Source: Peptoniphilus_A hominis (GTDB lineage: Bacteria; Bacillota; Clostridia; Tissierellales; Peptoniphilaceae). From it: 64,000 nt of DNA. Positions 35,288 through 43,720 of the stretch are shown piece by piece (the first letter of the stretch is position 1; every line of letters starts with the position of its first letter). The notes below the pieces were generated by a model that did not search any database, was not told where the DNA came from, and saw nothing but the letters and a program-made list of their open reading frames with translations. The stretch spans positions 218,331 through 282,330 of the forward strand of contig NZ_JBBMFO010000001.1 in the NCBI RefSeq assembly GCF_040096015.1, read 5' to 3'. The position numbers and the translations under genes were made by a program.

Positions 35288-35985
35288 TCTTTATTCTCTC
35301 CAAGTAACTTATAACCCAAACCCTTTACTGTAATAAGTATTTTCGGATTTGCTGGGTCATCTTCAAGCTTATCCCTTAGTCTATAGATATGTGTAATAAG
35401 TGTGTTTTCGTAGCCAAAACTTTCATCCCAACACCTATCTATTATTTGGTCAATGGAAACAATTTTATTAATATTAATAGCAAGATAATCTAAAATTTTG
35501 AATTGTTTTGCCGTTAATTGTATTTCTTCCTTATTCTTTATTAAAATTGCCCTCTCCCTATCAAAGACAATCCCACCTAATAATGTAATTTTATTGTTTT
35601 TGTTTTGATAGGTCCTTCTTAAGACTGCCTCAATTCTCCGTAACAAGTCTTCAGGCAAAAAAGGTTTCACAATATAATCATCAACTTCTAAGTCAAAGCC
35701 AACTTTTTTGTCATCAATTCCACTTAATGCCGAAAGTATAATCACAGGCAAGCTAGATTTTTTTCTAAGTTTCTCTAATAAATCAAAACCACTGCCATCA
35801 GGAAGCATTATGTCTAGTATCATTAAATTTACTTTATTATTCTTAAGCTTAAAGCTTGCTTCTTTAATATTTTTTGCTGTCATAACATTGTCATAGCCCT
35901 TGTTTTTTAAAAATTTATACATACTAGTTATCAAATAATCTTCATCGTCAACTAATAGTAGCCTTGCATCTCTAAAATTATTCAT
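35281..35985 (-). CDS. OmpR-family response regulator
   Basis: 234 residues. Receiver domain with phospho-acceptor Asp58 (LMILDIMLPDGSGFDLL) and Lys in DDYIVKPF, then a winged-helix DNA-binding domain (about 135-230, LTAKQFKILDYLA; TLITHIYRLRDKLEDD). Strong AAGGAG. Likely controls the divergent ABC operon, whose promoter has a -10 but no -35. Confidence 0.93.
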   Translation of the reverse strand: MNNFRDARLLLVDDEDYLITSMYKFLKNKGYDNVMTAKNIKEASFKLKNNKVNLMILDIMLPDGSGFDLLEKLRKKSSLPVIILSALSGIDDKKVGFDLEVDDYIVKPFLPEDLLRRIEAVLRRTYQNKNNKITLLGGIVFDRERAILIKNKEEIQLTAKQFKILDYLAININKIVSIDQIIDRCWDESFGYENTLITHIYRLRDKLEDDPANPKILITVKGLGYKLLGENKEC

Positions 35986-36040
35986 TTCTTTCTCCTTTAG
36001 GCTTATTTTATCACATAAAAATTTGATATTTGTAATTGTG

Positions 36041-36091
36041 ATGTAAAAGTAATCTACATAAAATCCTTATGTTATGGGTCTTATTTATAAT
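36041..36091 (+). promoter_or_regulatory. Candidate regulated promoter of the ABC operon
   Basis: TATAAT at 36086-36091 without a recognisable -35. Upstream lies an inverted repeat ATGTA-N9-TACAT (36041-36059), about 27 bases before the -10, a plausible activator site for the divergently encoded regulator. Binding is inference. Confidence 0.4.
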
Positions 36092-36115
36092 GAATAAAAA
36101 AGAAGGGAGAATATC

Positions 36116-37012
36116 ATGACGAATATTTTAAAAATCGAAAATCTTAGCAAATCCTATGATAAAAATTTAGTTTTAAAAAATATTAATTTAGAAATTGAAG
36201 AAGGAAGTATTTTTGGGCTTATAGGTCCCAATGGAGCTGGAAAATCCACTCTGATGAAATCAATTTTAGGTTTAGTTAAAAAAGATTCTGGCAGCATAAG
36301 TTTATATGGAAAGGAAATAAATGCAAAAAATCAAAAAGAAACAAATAAGAATTTGGGGTCTTTAATTGAAAACCCATCCTTTTACGACCATCTCACTGCC
36401 TATGATAATTTAGACCTTATCTGTGATATGAAAAATATAAAAAAAGATAAAATTAATGAGATCTTAAAGGACGTTGGATTATTTAAAAGTAAGGATAAAA
36501 AAGTTAAAGAATTTTCTCTTGGCATGAAGCAAAGGCTGGGTATAGCCATAGCTCTTATTGGTAATCCTAAATTTTTGATCTTAGATGAACCTATTAATGG
36601 ACTTGATCCCTATGGCATTGAAGAAATGAGAGATTTATTCAAAAATATTGTAAAAAATTCGAATACAAGTATTTTAATCTCCTCACATATCTTAGATGAA
36701 ATCGAAAAAATTTCAAGTCACATAGGAATTTTAAAAAATGGAGCTTTAACTTACAGCGGTTCCTTAAAAGAATATAGAAATCTCCATCCGCCAGTAATTA
36801 TTTTAAAGACTTCAGATAACCTTAAGGCTTCAAAGCTACTTGAACTTCCTAAATCAAATATTCTTGATGATTATTTAGTACTGGGAAATAAAAGCCAGGA
36901 AGAAGTTGCAAAAATAATAAAAATCCTAGTAAATGCAGTTGATATTTATAGAGTAGAAAAAAGAAAGGAAAGTCTTGAAAAATTATTTATTCAAGAAACA
37001 AGTGCAAGGTGA
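36116..37012 (+). CDS. ABC transporter ATP-binding protein, lantibiotic-immunity type
   Basis: 298 residues. Walker A GPNGAGKST from Gly37, signature FSLGMKQRLG, Walker B FLILDEPINGLDP. C-terminal extension of about 90 residues as in the BcrA/LanF/CprA group. Followed by two hydrophobic proteins, and divergent from a two-component system; no lantibiotic synthesis genes are nearby, so it fits an orphan antimicrobial-peptide resistance transporter such as CprABC of Clostridioides. Confidence 0.92.
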   Translation: MTNILKIENLSKSYDKNLVLKNINLEIEEGSIFGLIGPNGAGKSTLMKSILGLVKKDSGSISLYGKEINAKNQKETNKNLGSLIENPSFYDHLTAYDNLDLICDMKNIKKDKINEILKDVGLFKSKDKKVKEFSLGMKQRLGIAIALIGNPKFLILDEPINGLDPYGIEEMRDLFKNIVKNSNTSILISSHILDEIEKISSHIGILKNGALTYSGSLKEYRNLHPPVIILKTSDNLKASKLLELPKSNILDDYLVLGNKSQEEVAKIIKILVNAVDIYRVEKRKESLEKLFIQETSAR

Positions 37013-37016
37013 TCCT

Positions 37017-37772
37017 ATGAAAAACTTAGAAATAAAAAAGAATAAGGGATTAAAATTAAATTTTACAATTTTAATTTTATTTTCCATACATTTATTTTCT
37101 ATCCTTATAGCCTTCAAGACAGAAGACTTTCAAACTAATGAGTATCCTCTTGCAAGAATATTAGATTCCTATCTAGCAATCTCTTTGTTTTTTAATCCCA
37201 TCGCCCTATCATCCCTTGTGAAAAAAGTAATAGAGATTGAAGAAAAGAATAATATGTGGCAAATGCAAATAAGTCTTGGCTTAAGGGTTCAAAAAATATT
37301 ACTCAATAAAATTAAAATTTTGTCCCTAAAAATTTTTTTAATCCAAATTCTTGAATGGTTACTAATTATATTTTTATCAAGCAAAAGCAAAAAATTTAAC
37401 TTAGATATAGACTTGATAAAAAGAATTATAACTTACTTTTTAACAACTTTATCCATTAATATTTCCATGCTCTTAATTTTTACAATAATTGAAATTAAAA
37501 GTAAAAAAATTTACTTCTCCCTCTTCTTTTCAATTGTCGGAGCAATGTCTGGAATAATTACTATGCTCACATCAAAAGTTTTATCGCAAATAAATCCCTT
37601 TGGACTATTTGCCACTATCTTAAATATAAATTATGTAAAAGATGGAGAGGTTTTTAGGCAGACTATGAATAATATAAATTATCTCACATTGTTTATAAGC
37701 TTAATTTATATAATCTACAGTCTAATCTACATCACAAGACTTAATAAATTTACACTGTCTAAGGAGATATAG
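37017..37772 (+). CDS. ABC transporter permease (LanE/MutE-like)
   Basis: Start chosen at the ATG at 37017, 4 nt after the ATPase stop, with AAGGTG seven bases upstream; an in-frame ATG at 36975 lies inside the ATPase gene. 251 residues with about six membrane segments. Content and position match the first permease of lantibiotic-immunity transporters; sequence motifs are weak in this family. Confidence 0.82.
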   Translation: MKNLEIKKNKGLKLNFTILILFSIHLFSILIAFKTEDFQTNEYPLARILDSYLAISLFFNPIALSSLVKKVIEIEEKNNMWQMQISLGLRVQKILLNKIKILSLKIFLIQILEWLLIIFLSSKSKKFNLDIDLIKRIITYFLTTLSINISMLLIFTIIEIKSKKIYFSLFFSIVGAMSGIITMLTSKVLSQINPFGLFATILNINYVKDGEVFRQTMNNINYLTLFISLIYIIYSLIYITRLNKFTLSKEI

Positions 37773-37781
37773 GAGGCATAA

Positions 37782-38495
37782 ATGTTAAAAATAGAATTTA
37801 AAAAATTAAAATTATTTTCACTCTTATCTACAGTATTAATAATTCCCTTGCTGGCAAATATTTTTGGGACAATAAACTATTTACTAAATCAAGAGATCTT
37901 AAAAAACAAATGGCAAAGTCTTTGGACTCAGACATCACTATTTTACTTTATGTTTTTCATAATACCACTTATAGCTATTATCGTCTCAAGCTTATGGTCC
38001 GTAGAGCACAAGGCAGGTTTAAAATTAATAAGGACCAGTCCCCTAAAAAATATTAATTTTATTATGGCAAAATCTTTTATTGCCTTTATAATAATAAGCT
38101 TGACTCAAATTTATTTTTTATTACTATTTGTATTAAGTGGCAAATTTATATGTGGTTTTAATATTGAAAGGTTAGGATTATACATCTACTACATCGGAAT
38201 AAGTATCCTATCCTCCATCCCACTTATTGCCATAATGAATTTTTTAAGTTTAAAATTAAAATCCCTGGGCTTAATAGTTCTTATGTCAGTTTTAATTTCA
38301 ATCCTTGGCTTTGGTCTTGTAGCTCAAAATATATTGCCACTATTTCAAAATATTGTAGCTTCAAGTAAACTTGCTCTTACTACAAATCATTTTGAACTAA
38401 TAAATAAAATTGACGGGATAAAAATGCTTGCCTTCTCATTAGCTGAAACCTTTATTTTTACTTTTTTATCAAATAGATTTTTAAAATTTGAATGA
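37782..38495 (+). CDS. ABC transporter permease (LanG/MutG-like)
   Basis: 237 residues, about six membrane segments, ATG with GGAGG. The EHKAGLKLIRTSPLKNINFI segment after the second helix is typical of ABC-2 type immunity permeases. Last gene of the three-gene transporter operon. Confidence 0.82.
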   Translation: MLKIEFKKLKLFSLLSTVLIIPLLANIFGTINYLLNQEILKNKWQSLWTQTSLFYFMFFIIPLIAIIVSSLWSVEHKAGLKLIRTSPLKNINFIMAKSFIAFIIISLTQIYFLLLFVLSGKFICGFNIERLGLYIYYIGISILSSIPLIAIMNFLSLKLKSLGLIVLMSVLISILGFGLVAQNILPLFQNIVASSKLALTTNHFELINKIDGIKMLAFSLAETFIFTFLSNRFLKFE

Positions 38496-38523
38496 TTATA
38501 AAAAATTTTTTATTAAAAATTGC

Positions 38524-38552
38524 TTGACAAAAGATTTAACTATATTTATAAT
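38524..38552 (+). promoter_or_regulatory. Strong promoter for the T-box / metY transcript
   Basis: Perfect consensus: TTGACA (38524-38529), 17-base spacer, TATAAT (38547-38552). Confidence 0.85.
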
Positions 38553-38565
38553 CTCATTCATAGAC

Positions 38566-38820
38566 TTTGAAGAGGAGAGTACATTGTAAAACTTTTCACA
38601 GAGAGATTTCATTTGGTGAAAGAAATCAAAAGGATTACCTTGGAACATGGCCTTGGAGTTATCGCACCGAGACAAGTGTTTAGGCTGCGACAGGTACGCC
38701 TGTTATAGCGTTCGGAGTATGTTGGTACTCTATGAGGTTATTTTAGCGATAAAATAATAAAAAAAGGTGGTAACACGAAGCACAGCTTTCGTCCTTTAGG
38801 GACGGGAGCTTTTTTTATTT
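38566..38820 (+). promoter_or_regulatory. T-box riboswitch, methionine-specific
   Basis: Leader sensing uncharged tRNA. Stem I carries the GAAGAGGAGAGTA start, the ACAGAGAG/GGTG motifs near 38600-38620 and a specifier context GAAC-ATG-GCC with ATG at 38647-38649, the Met codon. The T-box AGGTGGTAACACG is at 38765-38777; its TGGT bulge pairs with an ACCA 3' end, as expected for tRNA-Met with discriminator A. A terminator hairpin (38784-38810) with T7 follows. Low charged tRNA-Met should favour read-through into the sulfhydrylase gene. Confidence 0.92.
38784..38817 (+). terminator. Regulated terminator of the T-box
   Basis: AGCTTTCGTCC pairs with GGGACGGGAGCT (G-U pairs allowed), loop TTTA, followed by a T run. 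The 5' half overlaps the antiterminator partner, the standard T-box switch. Confidence 0.88.
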
Positions 38821-38901
38821 TATAAAAGCTTTATCTTATCAGAATTTATTTTTAATCCTTTGAGCTGCCGACAAATTAATTTATAATTTATGGAGGACAA
38901 A

Positions 38902-40182
38902 ATGACAAAGAAAAATTTAGGAACATTATGTGTACAAGCTGGTTACGAACCAAAAAATGGTGAACCAAGAGTATTGCCAATTATTCAATCAACAACTTTT
39001 AAATACGATTCATCTGAACAAATGGGTAATCTTTTTGACTTAAAAGAAGCTGGTTACTTTTACACAAGACTATCAAATCCGACAAATGATGCCGTTGCAA
39101 ATAAAATTGTAGCCCTTGAAGGTGGCGTTGCAGGAATTTTAACATCATCTGGTCAAGCTGCAAACTTTTATGCACTTTTAAATATTTTAAAAGCAGGCGA
39201 TCATGTAATTTCATCATCAGCAATTTATGGAGGCACTTATAACTTAATTGCTCACACAATGAAAGCCCTTGGCATCGAATCAACTTTTGTGGATCCAGCA
39301 ATTTCACTTGAAGATTTAAATAAAGAATTTAAAGAAAATACAAAGGTAGTCTTTGGCGAAACTCTTTCCAATCCATCACTTCAAATTTTGGACATTGAAA
39401 CTTTTGCTAAAGCTGCTCATGACCATGGCGTACCACTTATAGTTGACAACACCTTCCCTACTCCAATTTTCTTAAGACCAATTGAATGGGGAGCTGACAT
39501 TGTAACTCACTCCACTACAAAGTATATGAATGGCTTTGCCAATTCTGTTGGCGGAGCTGTAATTGACTCTGGAAACTTTGACTGGTCAAAACACAAGGAC
39601 AAATTCCCAGGACTTACCGAACCAGATGAAACATATCACGGAGTAGTTTACACAGAAAGCTTTGGCAAAGGCGCTTACATTACAAAAATGACTACAACTC
39701 TAATGAGAGACCTTGGCAGCATTCCATCTCCACAAAATTCCTTTTATTTGGGACTTGGACTTGAAACCTTACATCTAAGAATGCCAAGACATTACGAAAA
39801 TGCCCTTGCAGTTGCAAAATTCTTAGAAAATAACCATAAAATTTCTTGGGTAAGCTTTTCTGCCCTAGAAAAGGATTCACAACATGAACTTGCAAAAAAA
39901 TATTTGCCAGAAGGTTCCTGTGGAGTAATTTCCTTTGGAGTAAAGGGCGGAAGAGATGCCGCTACAAAATTTATGGACTCACTAAAACTTGCAGCAGTTG
40001 TAACTCACGTTGCTGACTCTCGAACTTGCGTCCTACATCCTGCATCCACAACTCACAGACAAATGAAGGGAGAAGAACTTAAACAAGCTGGCATTAGCTC
40101 TGACTTAATAAGAATGAGCGTAGGCATCGAAGATACAGAAGATATCATTGAAGATATCAAAGGAGCACTAGAAGCTATTTAA
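38902..40182 (+). CDS. metY: O-acetylhomoserine aminocarboxypropyltransferase (sulfhydrylase)
   Basis: PLP enzyme making homocysteine or methionine directly from O-acetylhomoserine and a sulfur donor. 426 residues, Cys/Met metabolism family. GTLCVQAGYEP start, LSNPTNDAVANK, VDNTFPTPIFLRP and PLP lysine Lys207 in THSTTKYMNG. I start at 38902 because an upstream in-frame ATG at 38890 overlaps the GGAGG that serves as RBS. Control by a Met T-box agrees with the biosynthetic role. Confidence 0.95.
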   Translation: MTKKNLGTLCVQAGYEPKNGEPRVLPIIQSTTFKYDSSEQMGNLFDLKEAGYFYTRLSNPTNDAVANKIVALEGGVAGILTSSGQAANFYALLNILKAGDHVISSSAIYGGTYNLIAHTMKALGIESTFVDPAISLEDLNKEFKENTKVVFGETLSNPSLQILDIETFAKAAHDHGVPLIVDNTFPTPIFLRPIEWGADIVTHSTTKYMNGFANSVGGAVIDSGNFDWSKHKDKFPGLTEPDETYHGVVYTESFGKGAYITKMTTTLMRDLGSIPSPQNSFYLGLGLETLHLRMPRHYENALAVAKFLENNHKISWVSFSALEKDSQHELAKKYLPEGSCGVISFGVKGGRDAATKFMDSLKLAAVVTHVADSRTCVLHPASTTHRQMKGEELKQAGISSDLIRMSVGIEDTEDIIEDIKGALEAI

Positions 40183-40212
40183 TTATTTTATCATCACCAT
40201 TTTATATACTAA

Positions 40213-40244
40213 AAAAGAACTTGGTTTTATTGCCAAGTTCTTTT
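40213..40244. terminator. Bidirectional terminator behind metY
   Basis: Twelve-base-pair stem AAAAGAACTTGG / CCAAGTTCTTTT with loop TTTTATTG. It lies between the convergent metY and stalk-protein genes and has A/T runs suitable for both strands. Confidence 0.85.
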
Positions 40245-40270
40245 CACTTTAATTTTCTTTTTATCAAAAT

Positions 40271-42538
40271 TTATTTTTTTAAATTAATTGTAACAGCCTT
40301 ATTGGCATCATCCCATTCAATATCTTGGTCAATGCCGTCCTTAGTATTTCCATTTGTCAGTCCAAAAACATTTGCTACATTGGAAAGAGAAACTAAAATT
40401 CTTCCATTAATATTTAGTGGTTTTGAATCCATTTTTATAACTTTTCCATTAGACAAGACAATTTCATTTCCATCAATTTGAATTTTTGCAACTAATCCAT
40501 TATTTATAAAAGTTGCAACTCTAGTTTGTGAATTCCATTCTACTTTTGCGCCAATCATTTCAGCAAGAGACCTAAGTGGCAGCATAAGTCTGTCATTTTT
40601 TATTACAGGCTTAACATCCATTTTTTTCTTTTGAGACACTCCATCTTTAACAATTTCGTATTCTCCACTTAAAACATTTATGATGTGTCTTATGCCCTTA
40701 TTTTCATAAATTTTGCTTTTAGCTAAATAAGTTTTAACTTCAATAGAATTTTTATTGTAATCCCTATTTTTAAGCTTTGGAAAAATATTTCCTGTCCTAG
40801 GTCTTTTATTAGGACTTGATTTTTGTTCTGGCTTTGGATTTGGTTTGTTATTTTCCTTTTTAGCAACAGTTAACTCTACTTGCTCAGACTCTTTTTTACC
40901 CTTTTCAACTTGAGTAATTATAAATTTCTCGTCCTTATTTAGTTCCCTATCTAATTTAGCTTCCCATTTTCCAGTGTCAGAAACTTTAACATCAACAGTT
41001 TTATTATCTTGTTTTATTTTTATAATTGAACCAGCAATACCTTGACCCTTAATAGCTTTGTCGCCTTCAGTTGCTTTTTCACCTGTAGGTTTAGCAGATG
41101 TTACTTGTTTTCTCGTCCATGTTCCAGTAATGGTTTCGTCTTTTTCTGAATTATTAATTCTTGTTGGATTCCAACTAGAAAAAGTCCATTCATAAACCTT
41201 TGTAATTTCTCCAGAATTATCTTTTAGAGTCTCAACGAATTTTTTTGGTTTAGTTGGTGCATCAAATGCATCTCCCTTTTTAACCTTAACCTCTTTTGGA
41301 AGTTTATCCATTAAATCTTTTGGTAATGACTTTATATCACTATTGCCATTGTCAGTATCATAAGCTTTAAATTCAAATTTTACTTTATAAGACTTAATTG
41401 CCCTTGCTGTAAAGGACTTATTGTTTTCATTAACAATATAGTTTTCTGGTTCCCATTTAAGATCGGAATAAGAATCATCAACAGGTTTTGCTGAAATATT
41501 ATCAAAAATATTCTTATTAGTTGGCAGTAGGAAGTTATGAACATTTGTACCTGGTTTTATCATATATGTTTTATATGGGACTGGATGTTCAGCATTTCCA
41601 ACTTTTTCATCTTGACCATCTCCAGCTTTAGTTCCTTCTCCTAGTAAGAAAGTAGTTTCTACTGCATCCTTTGGTGTATTTGTGAAACTAGAAGCAGTTA
41701 CATGTGGAAAAACAAAAAGTTTTTGACCATTAACAGTTATTGAAGAATTATCTATAAAAGTTACTACAATATTTCCTACACTTCCTTTTGTAGATGTCGC
41801 AACTGAGTCTCTATTGTCTCCTTTAAAGTTAGCTTCCTCAAAGGCTCTTCTAAGCTCAGGATCATTTACAGAAGTGTCTAACTCAACTCCATCTTTCCAG
41901 TTAATTGGGTCCCCTTGCCAAAGAGAAATATCAACTGGGATTAAATTGTTTTTCCCAATTCTATCTGCAATACTAGGACTTGGATTAGGAGTTCCTGTTA
42001 CAATTTTCGTAATATTTGCTCTTAAAGTTATATCTCCTTTTACTTCACTTTGCATATTAGTTGAGTTTGGTTCAATAATCCAAGGATTTTTTTCATCTAA
42101 CTTATATTTAGAAGTGTCAGTTACAAGAGGGCTGACACTAGAAACATCAGATAATTGAACGCCAACTCTTGGATCGACAAAATATTTCAATTCAAATTCA
42201 GGGATAACATTTCCGCCAATTTGAAATTTCCCCATAGACGCGTCAACTTTATAAGTAACAGTCACATAGCCCTCTGGTTTAACACCGCCAACATTATTAC
42301 TATTAATAACAACTGGCATTTGCCTATTGCTATCAGCAGATTGTTGTCTATTATTTTCGCCTGCTAATCTAAAATTTGGATCTCTATCAATTATTCTTCC
42401 ACTAAATTTTTTTACATTAAAATCTTCAATTTTATTAGACTCTAATCCTTCTGTATTATTTGGCAAAGCAAAGGAATTGACAGGAATTGAAAGTCCAAAT
42501 AATAAAGTCGCCATAGTAGTCGCTACAACTTTTTTCAT
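40271..42538 (-). CDS. Secreted multidomain protein with C-terminal stalk (copper amine oxidase N-like) domain
   Basis: About 755 residues from the ATG at 42538, which has GGAGG upstream; an in-frame ATG four codons earlier contains that GGAGG. Signal peptide MKKVVATTMATLLFGLSIPV with cleavage near SFA. The first 350 residues are a beta-rich adhesin-like part of unknown type. Then an SHIRT-like repeat (about 385-475, EWTFSSWNPTRINNSEKDET), a bacterial Ig-like domain (about 480-560, GSIIKIKQDNKTVDVKV), a Pro/Lys linker, and a C-terminal stalk domain pair (about 640-755, LMLPLRSLAEMIGAKVEWN). No LPXTG sorting signal is seen. Probable surface or matrix protein. Confidence 0.82.
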   Translation of the reverse strand: MKKVVATTMATLLFGLSIPVNSFALPNNTEGLESNKIEDFNVKKFSGRIIDRDPNFRLAGENNRQQSADSNRQMPVVINSNNVGGVKPEGYVTVTYKVDASMGKFQIGGNVIPEFELKYFVDPRVGVQLSDVSSVSPLVTDTSKYKLDEKNPWIIEPNSTNMQSEVKGDITLRANITKIVTGTPNPSPSIADRIGKNNLIPVDISLWQGDPINWKDGVELDTSVNDPELRRAFEEANFKGDNRDSVATSTKGSVGNIVVTFIDNSSITVNGQKLFVFPHVTASSFTNTPKDAVETTFLLGEGTKAGDGQDEKVGNAEHPVPYKTYMIKPGTNVHNFLLPTNKNIFDNISAKPVDDSYSDLKWEPENYIVNENNKSFTARAIKSYKVKFEFKAYDTDNGNSDIKSLPKDLMDKLPKEVKVKKGDAFDAPTKPKKFVETLKDNSGEITKVYEWTFSSWNPTRINNSEKDETITGTWTRKQVTSAKPTGEKATEGDKAIKGQGIAGSIIKIKQDNKTVDVKVSDTGKWEAKLDRELNKDEKFIITQVEKGKKESEQVELTVAKKENNKPNPKPEQKSSPNKRPRTGNIFPKLKNRDYNKNSIEVKTYLAKSKIYENKGIRHIINVLSGEYEIVKDGVSQKKKMDVKPVIKNDRLMLPLRSLAEMIGAKVEWNSQTRVATFINNGLVAKIQIDGNEIVLSNGKVIKMDSKPLNINGRILVSLSNVANVFGLTNGNTKDGIDQDIEWDDANKAVTINLKK

Positions 42539-42550
42539 ATTTTCCTCCAT

Positions 42551-42854
42551 ATTTTAAGTTAGTATCTTACAAAATTTTTAATGAGAAAATCTCATAATAA
42601 ATATTAAATGAAATAAAAAATTAAAATAAATTGCCTACTACTTTATCTCAAGTTACTAAAACAAATAATATTTAAAAATATTTAACTATGTGTAAAGATA
42701 CCACAGCAATATTACCACAAGCTTACTTTAAGGTAAATAAAAAATATTTTTCATAAACAAAAAATAAACATTTCTTTGACTTTGTAAAAAAATTTCTATA
42801 TTCCTCAATAAAAAAGAGAAAGCCTAAGCCTTCTCTAAATAAAAAATATTAATT
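42551..42854 (-). promoter_or_regulatory. Gap of about 300 bases: leader of the stalk protein and terminator of the AAA gene
   Basis: AT-rich gap. Minus strand TTGAGA-N17-TATTTT (about 42620-42650) is a possible promoter. A small ATGAGA/TCTCAT hairpin lies in the leader near 42580-42595. At 42815-42836 AGAGAA / TTCTCT with minus-strand TTTTTT is the terminator of the upstream ATPase gene. No gene is seen. Confidence 0.5.
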
Positions 42855-43601
42855 TTATTCTTCATTAAATAATAAGTCAATCATCTTTTCTGGGTCATCT
42901 AAAAAAGTTTTTGTGATGCTATAGGATTCTGTCTCTTTATAGGTCTTCTCCTCTATGCCACTTTCAGAAAATTCAAATATTTTCGCATTAGGATAAGCTA
43001 AGAGAATTGGCGAGTGTGTTGCTATAAAAAATTGTGAATCATCTTTTTCTAGTTCATGGATAATGCACAAGATAGACATTATTGATGTTGGCGAAAGGGC
43101 TGCTTCTGGTTCGTCTAGTAGATAAATGCCCTTGCCCCTAAATCTATTTAAGATAAGGGAGCGAAAGCTCTCGCCATGGGATTGAAAGTGAAGGGACTTG
43201 CCTCCATAGGAATCATAAAAATCATAAAAATCAGAGGATCCACCTCCTGCTAAGTTGTCAACTTCTGATGCAAGATTGTAAAAGGATTCTGCTCTCAAAA
43301 AAAATCCATCCCTCTCCTTGCCTGGTCCTCTTCCTATTTCTAAAATATCACCAAGAATAGAGTGAGTTTCCTTTGTTGCAAAATTAAAATTTTTTGAACC
43401 GCCTTCTGCGTTAAAGCCAAGTCTTACTGCCAGGGCTTCAAGAAGTGTGGACTTGCCTGTTCCATTTTCTCCTACAAAAAATGTTACAGGACTATCTATG
43501 TCCATACCCTTAAAATTTCTTAAAAAGGGAATTTCTCTAAGATAAGAATCCCCTGGCAGGTCCTCTCTATTTACTCCATAAATTTTCTTTACATATTCCA
43601 T
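42855..43601 (-). CDS. AAA ATPase (predicted ATP-binding protein, SMC-like head)
   Basis: 248 residues. Walker A FFVGENGTGKSTLLEAL near residue 40, signature-like QSHGESFRSLI, Walker B GIYLLDEPEAALSP and an ATHSPILLAYP switch. It resembles stand-alone AAA_21-type ATPases found alone or in toxin/defence pairs; no partner nuclease is next to it. Divergent from a DUF853 ATPase. Confidence 0.85.
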   Translation of the reverse strand: MEYVKKIYGVNREDLPGDSYLREIPFLRNFKGMDIDSPVTFFVGENGTGKSTLLEALAVRLGFNAEGGSKNFNFATKETHSILGDILEIGRGPGKERDGFFLRAESFYNLASEVDNLAGGGSSDFYDFYDSYGGKSLHFQSHGESFRSLILNRFRGKGIYLLDEPEAALSPTSIMSILCIIHELEKDDSQFFIATHSPILLAYPNAKIFEFSESGIEEKTYKETESYSITKTFLDDPEKMIDLLFNEE

Positions 43602-43676
43602 AAGATCCTCCTCAATCTTTTAATTAATTATATCATTCTTTAAAATTTATTTTATGTGAACTTTTGCAATCTTTGC

Positions 43677-43682
43677 TATAAT
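43677..43682 (+). promoter_or_regulatory. Extended -10 promoter for the DUF853 gene
   Basis: TGCTATAAT, an extended -10 with TATAAT at 43677-43682; no good -35. About 40 nt upstream of the ATG. Confidence 0.5.
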
Positions 43683-43720
43683 AAAAATAGCTAATAACTT
43701 TCATAATAAAGGGGGTTCTC

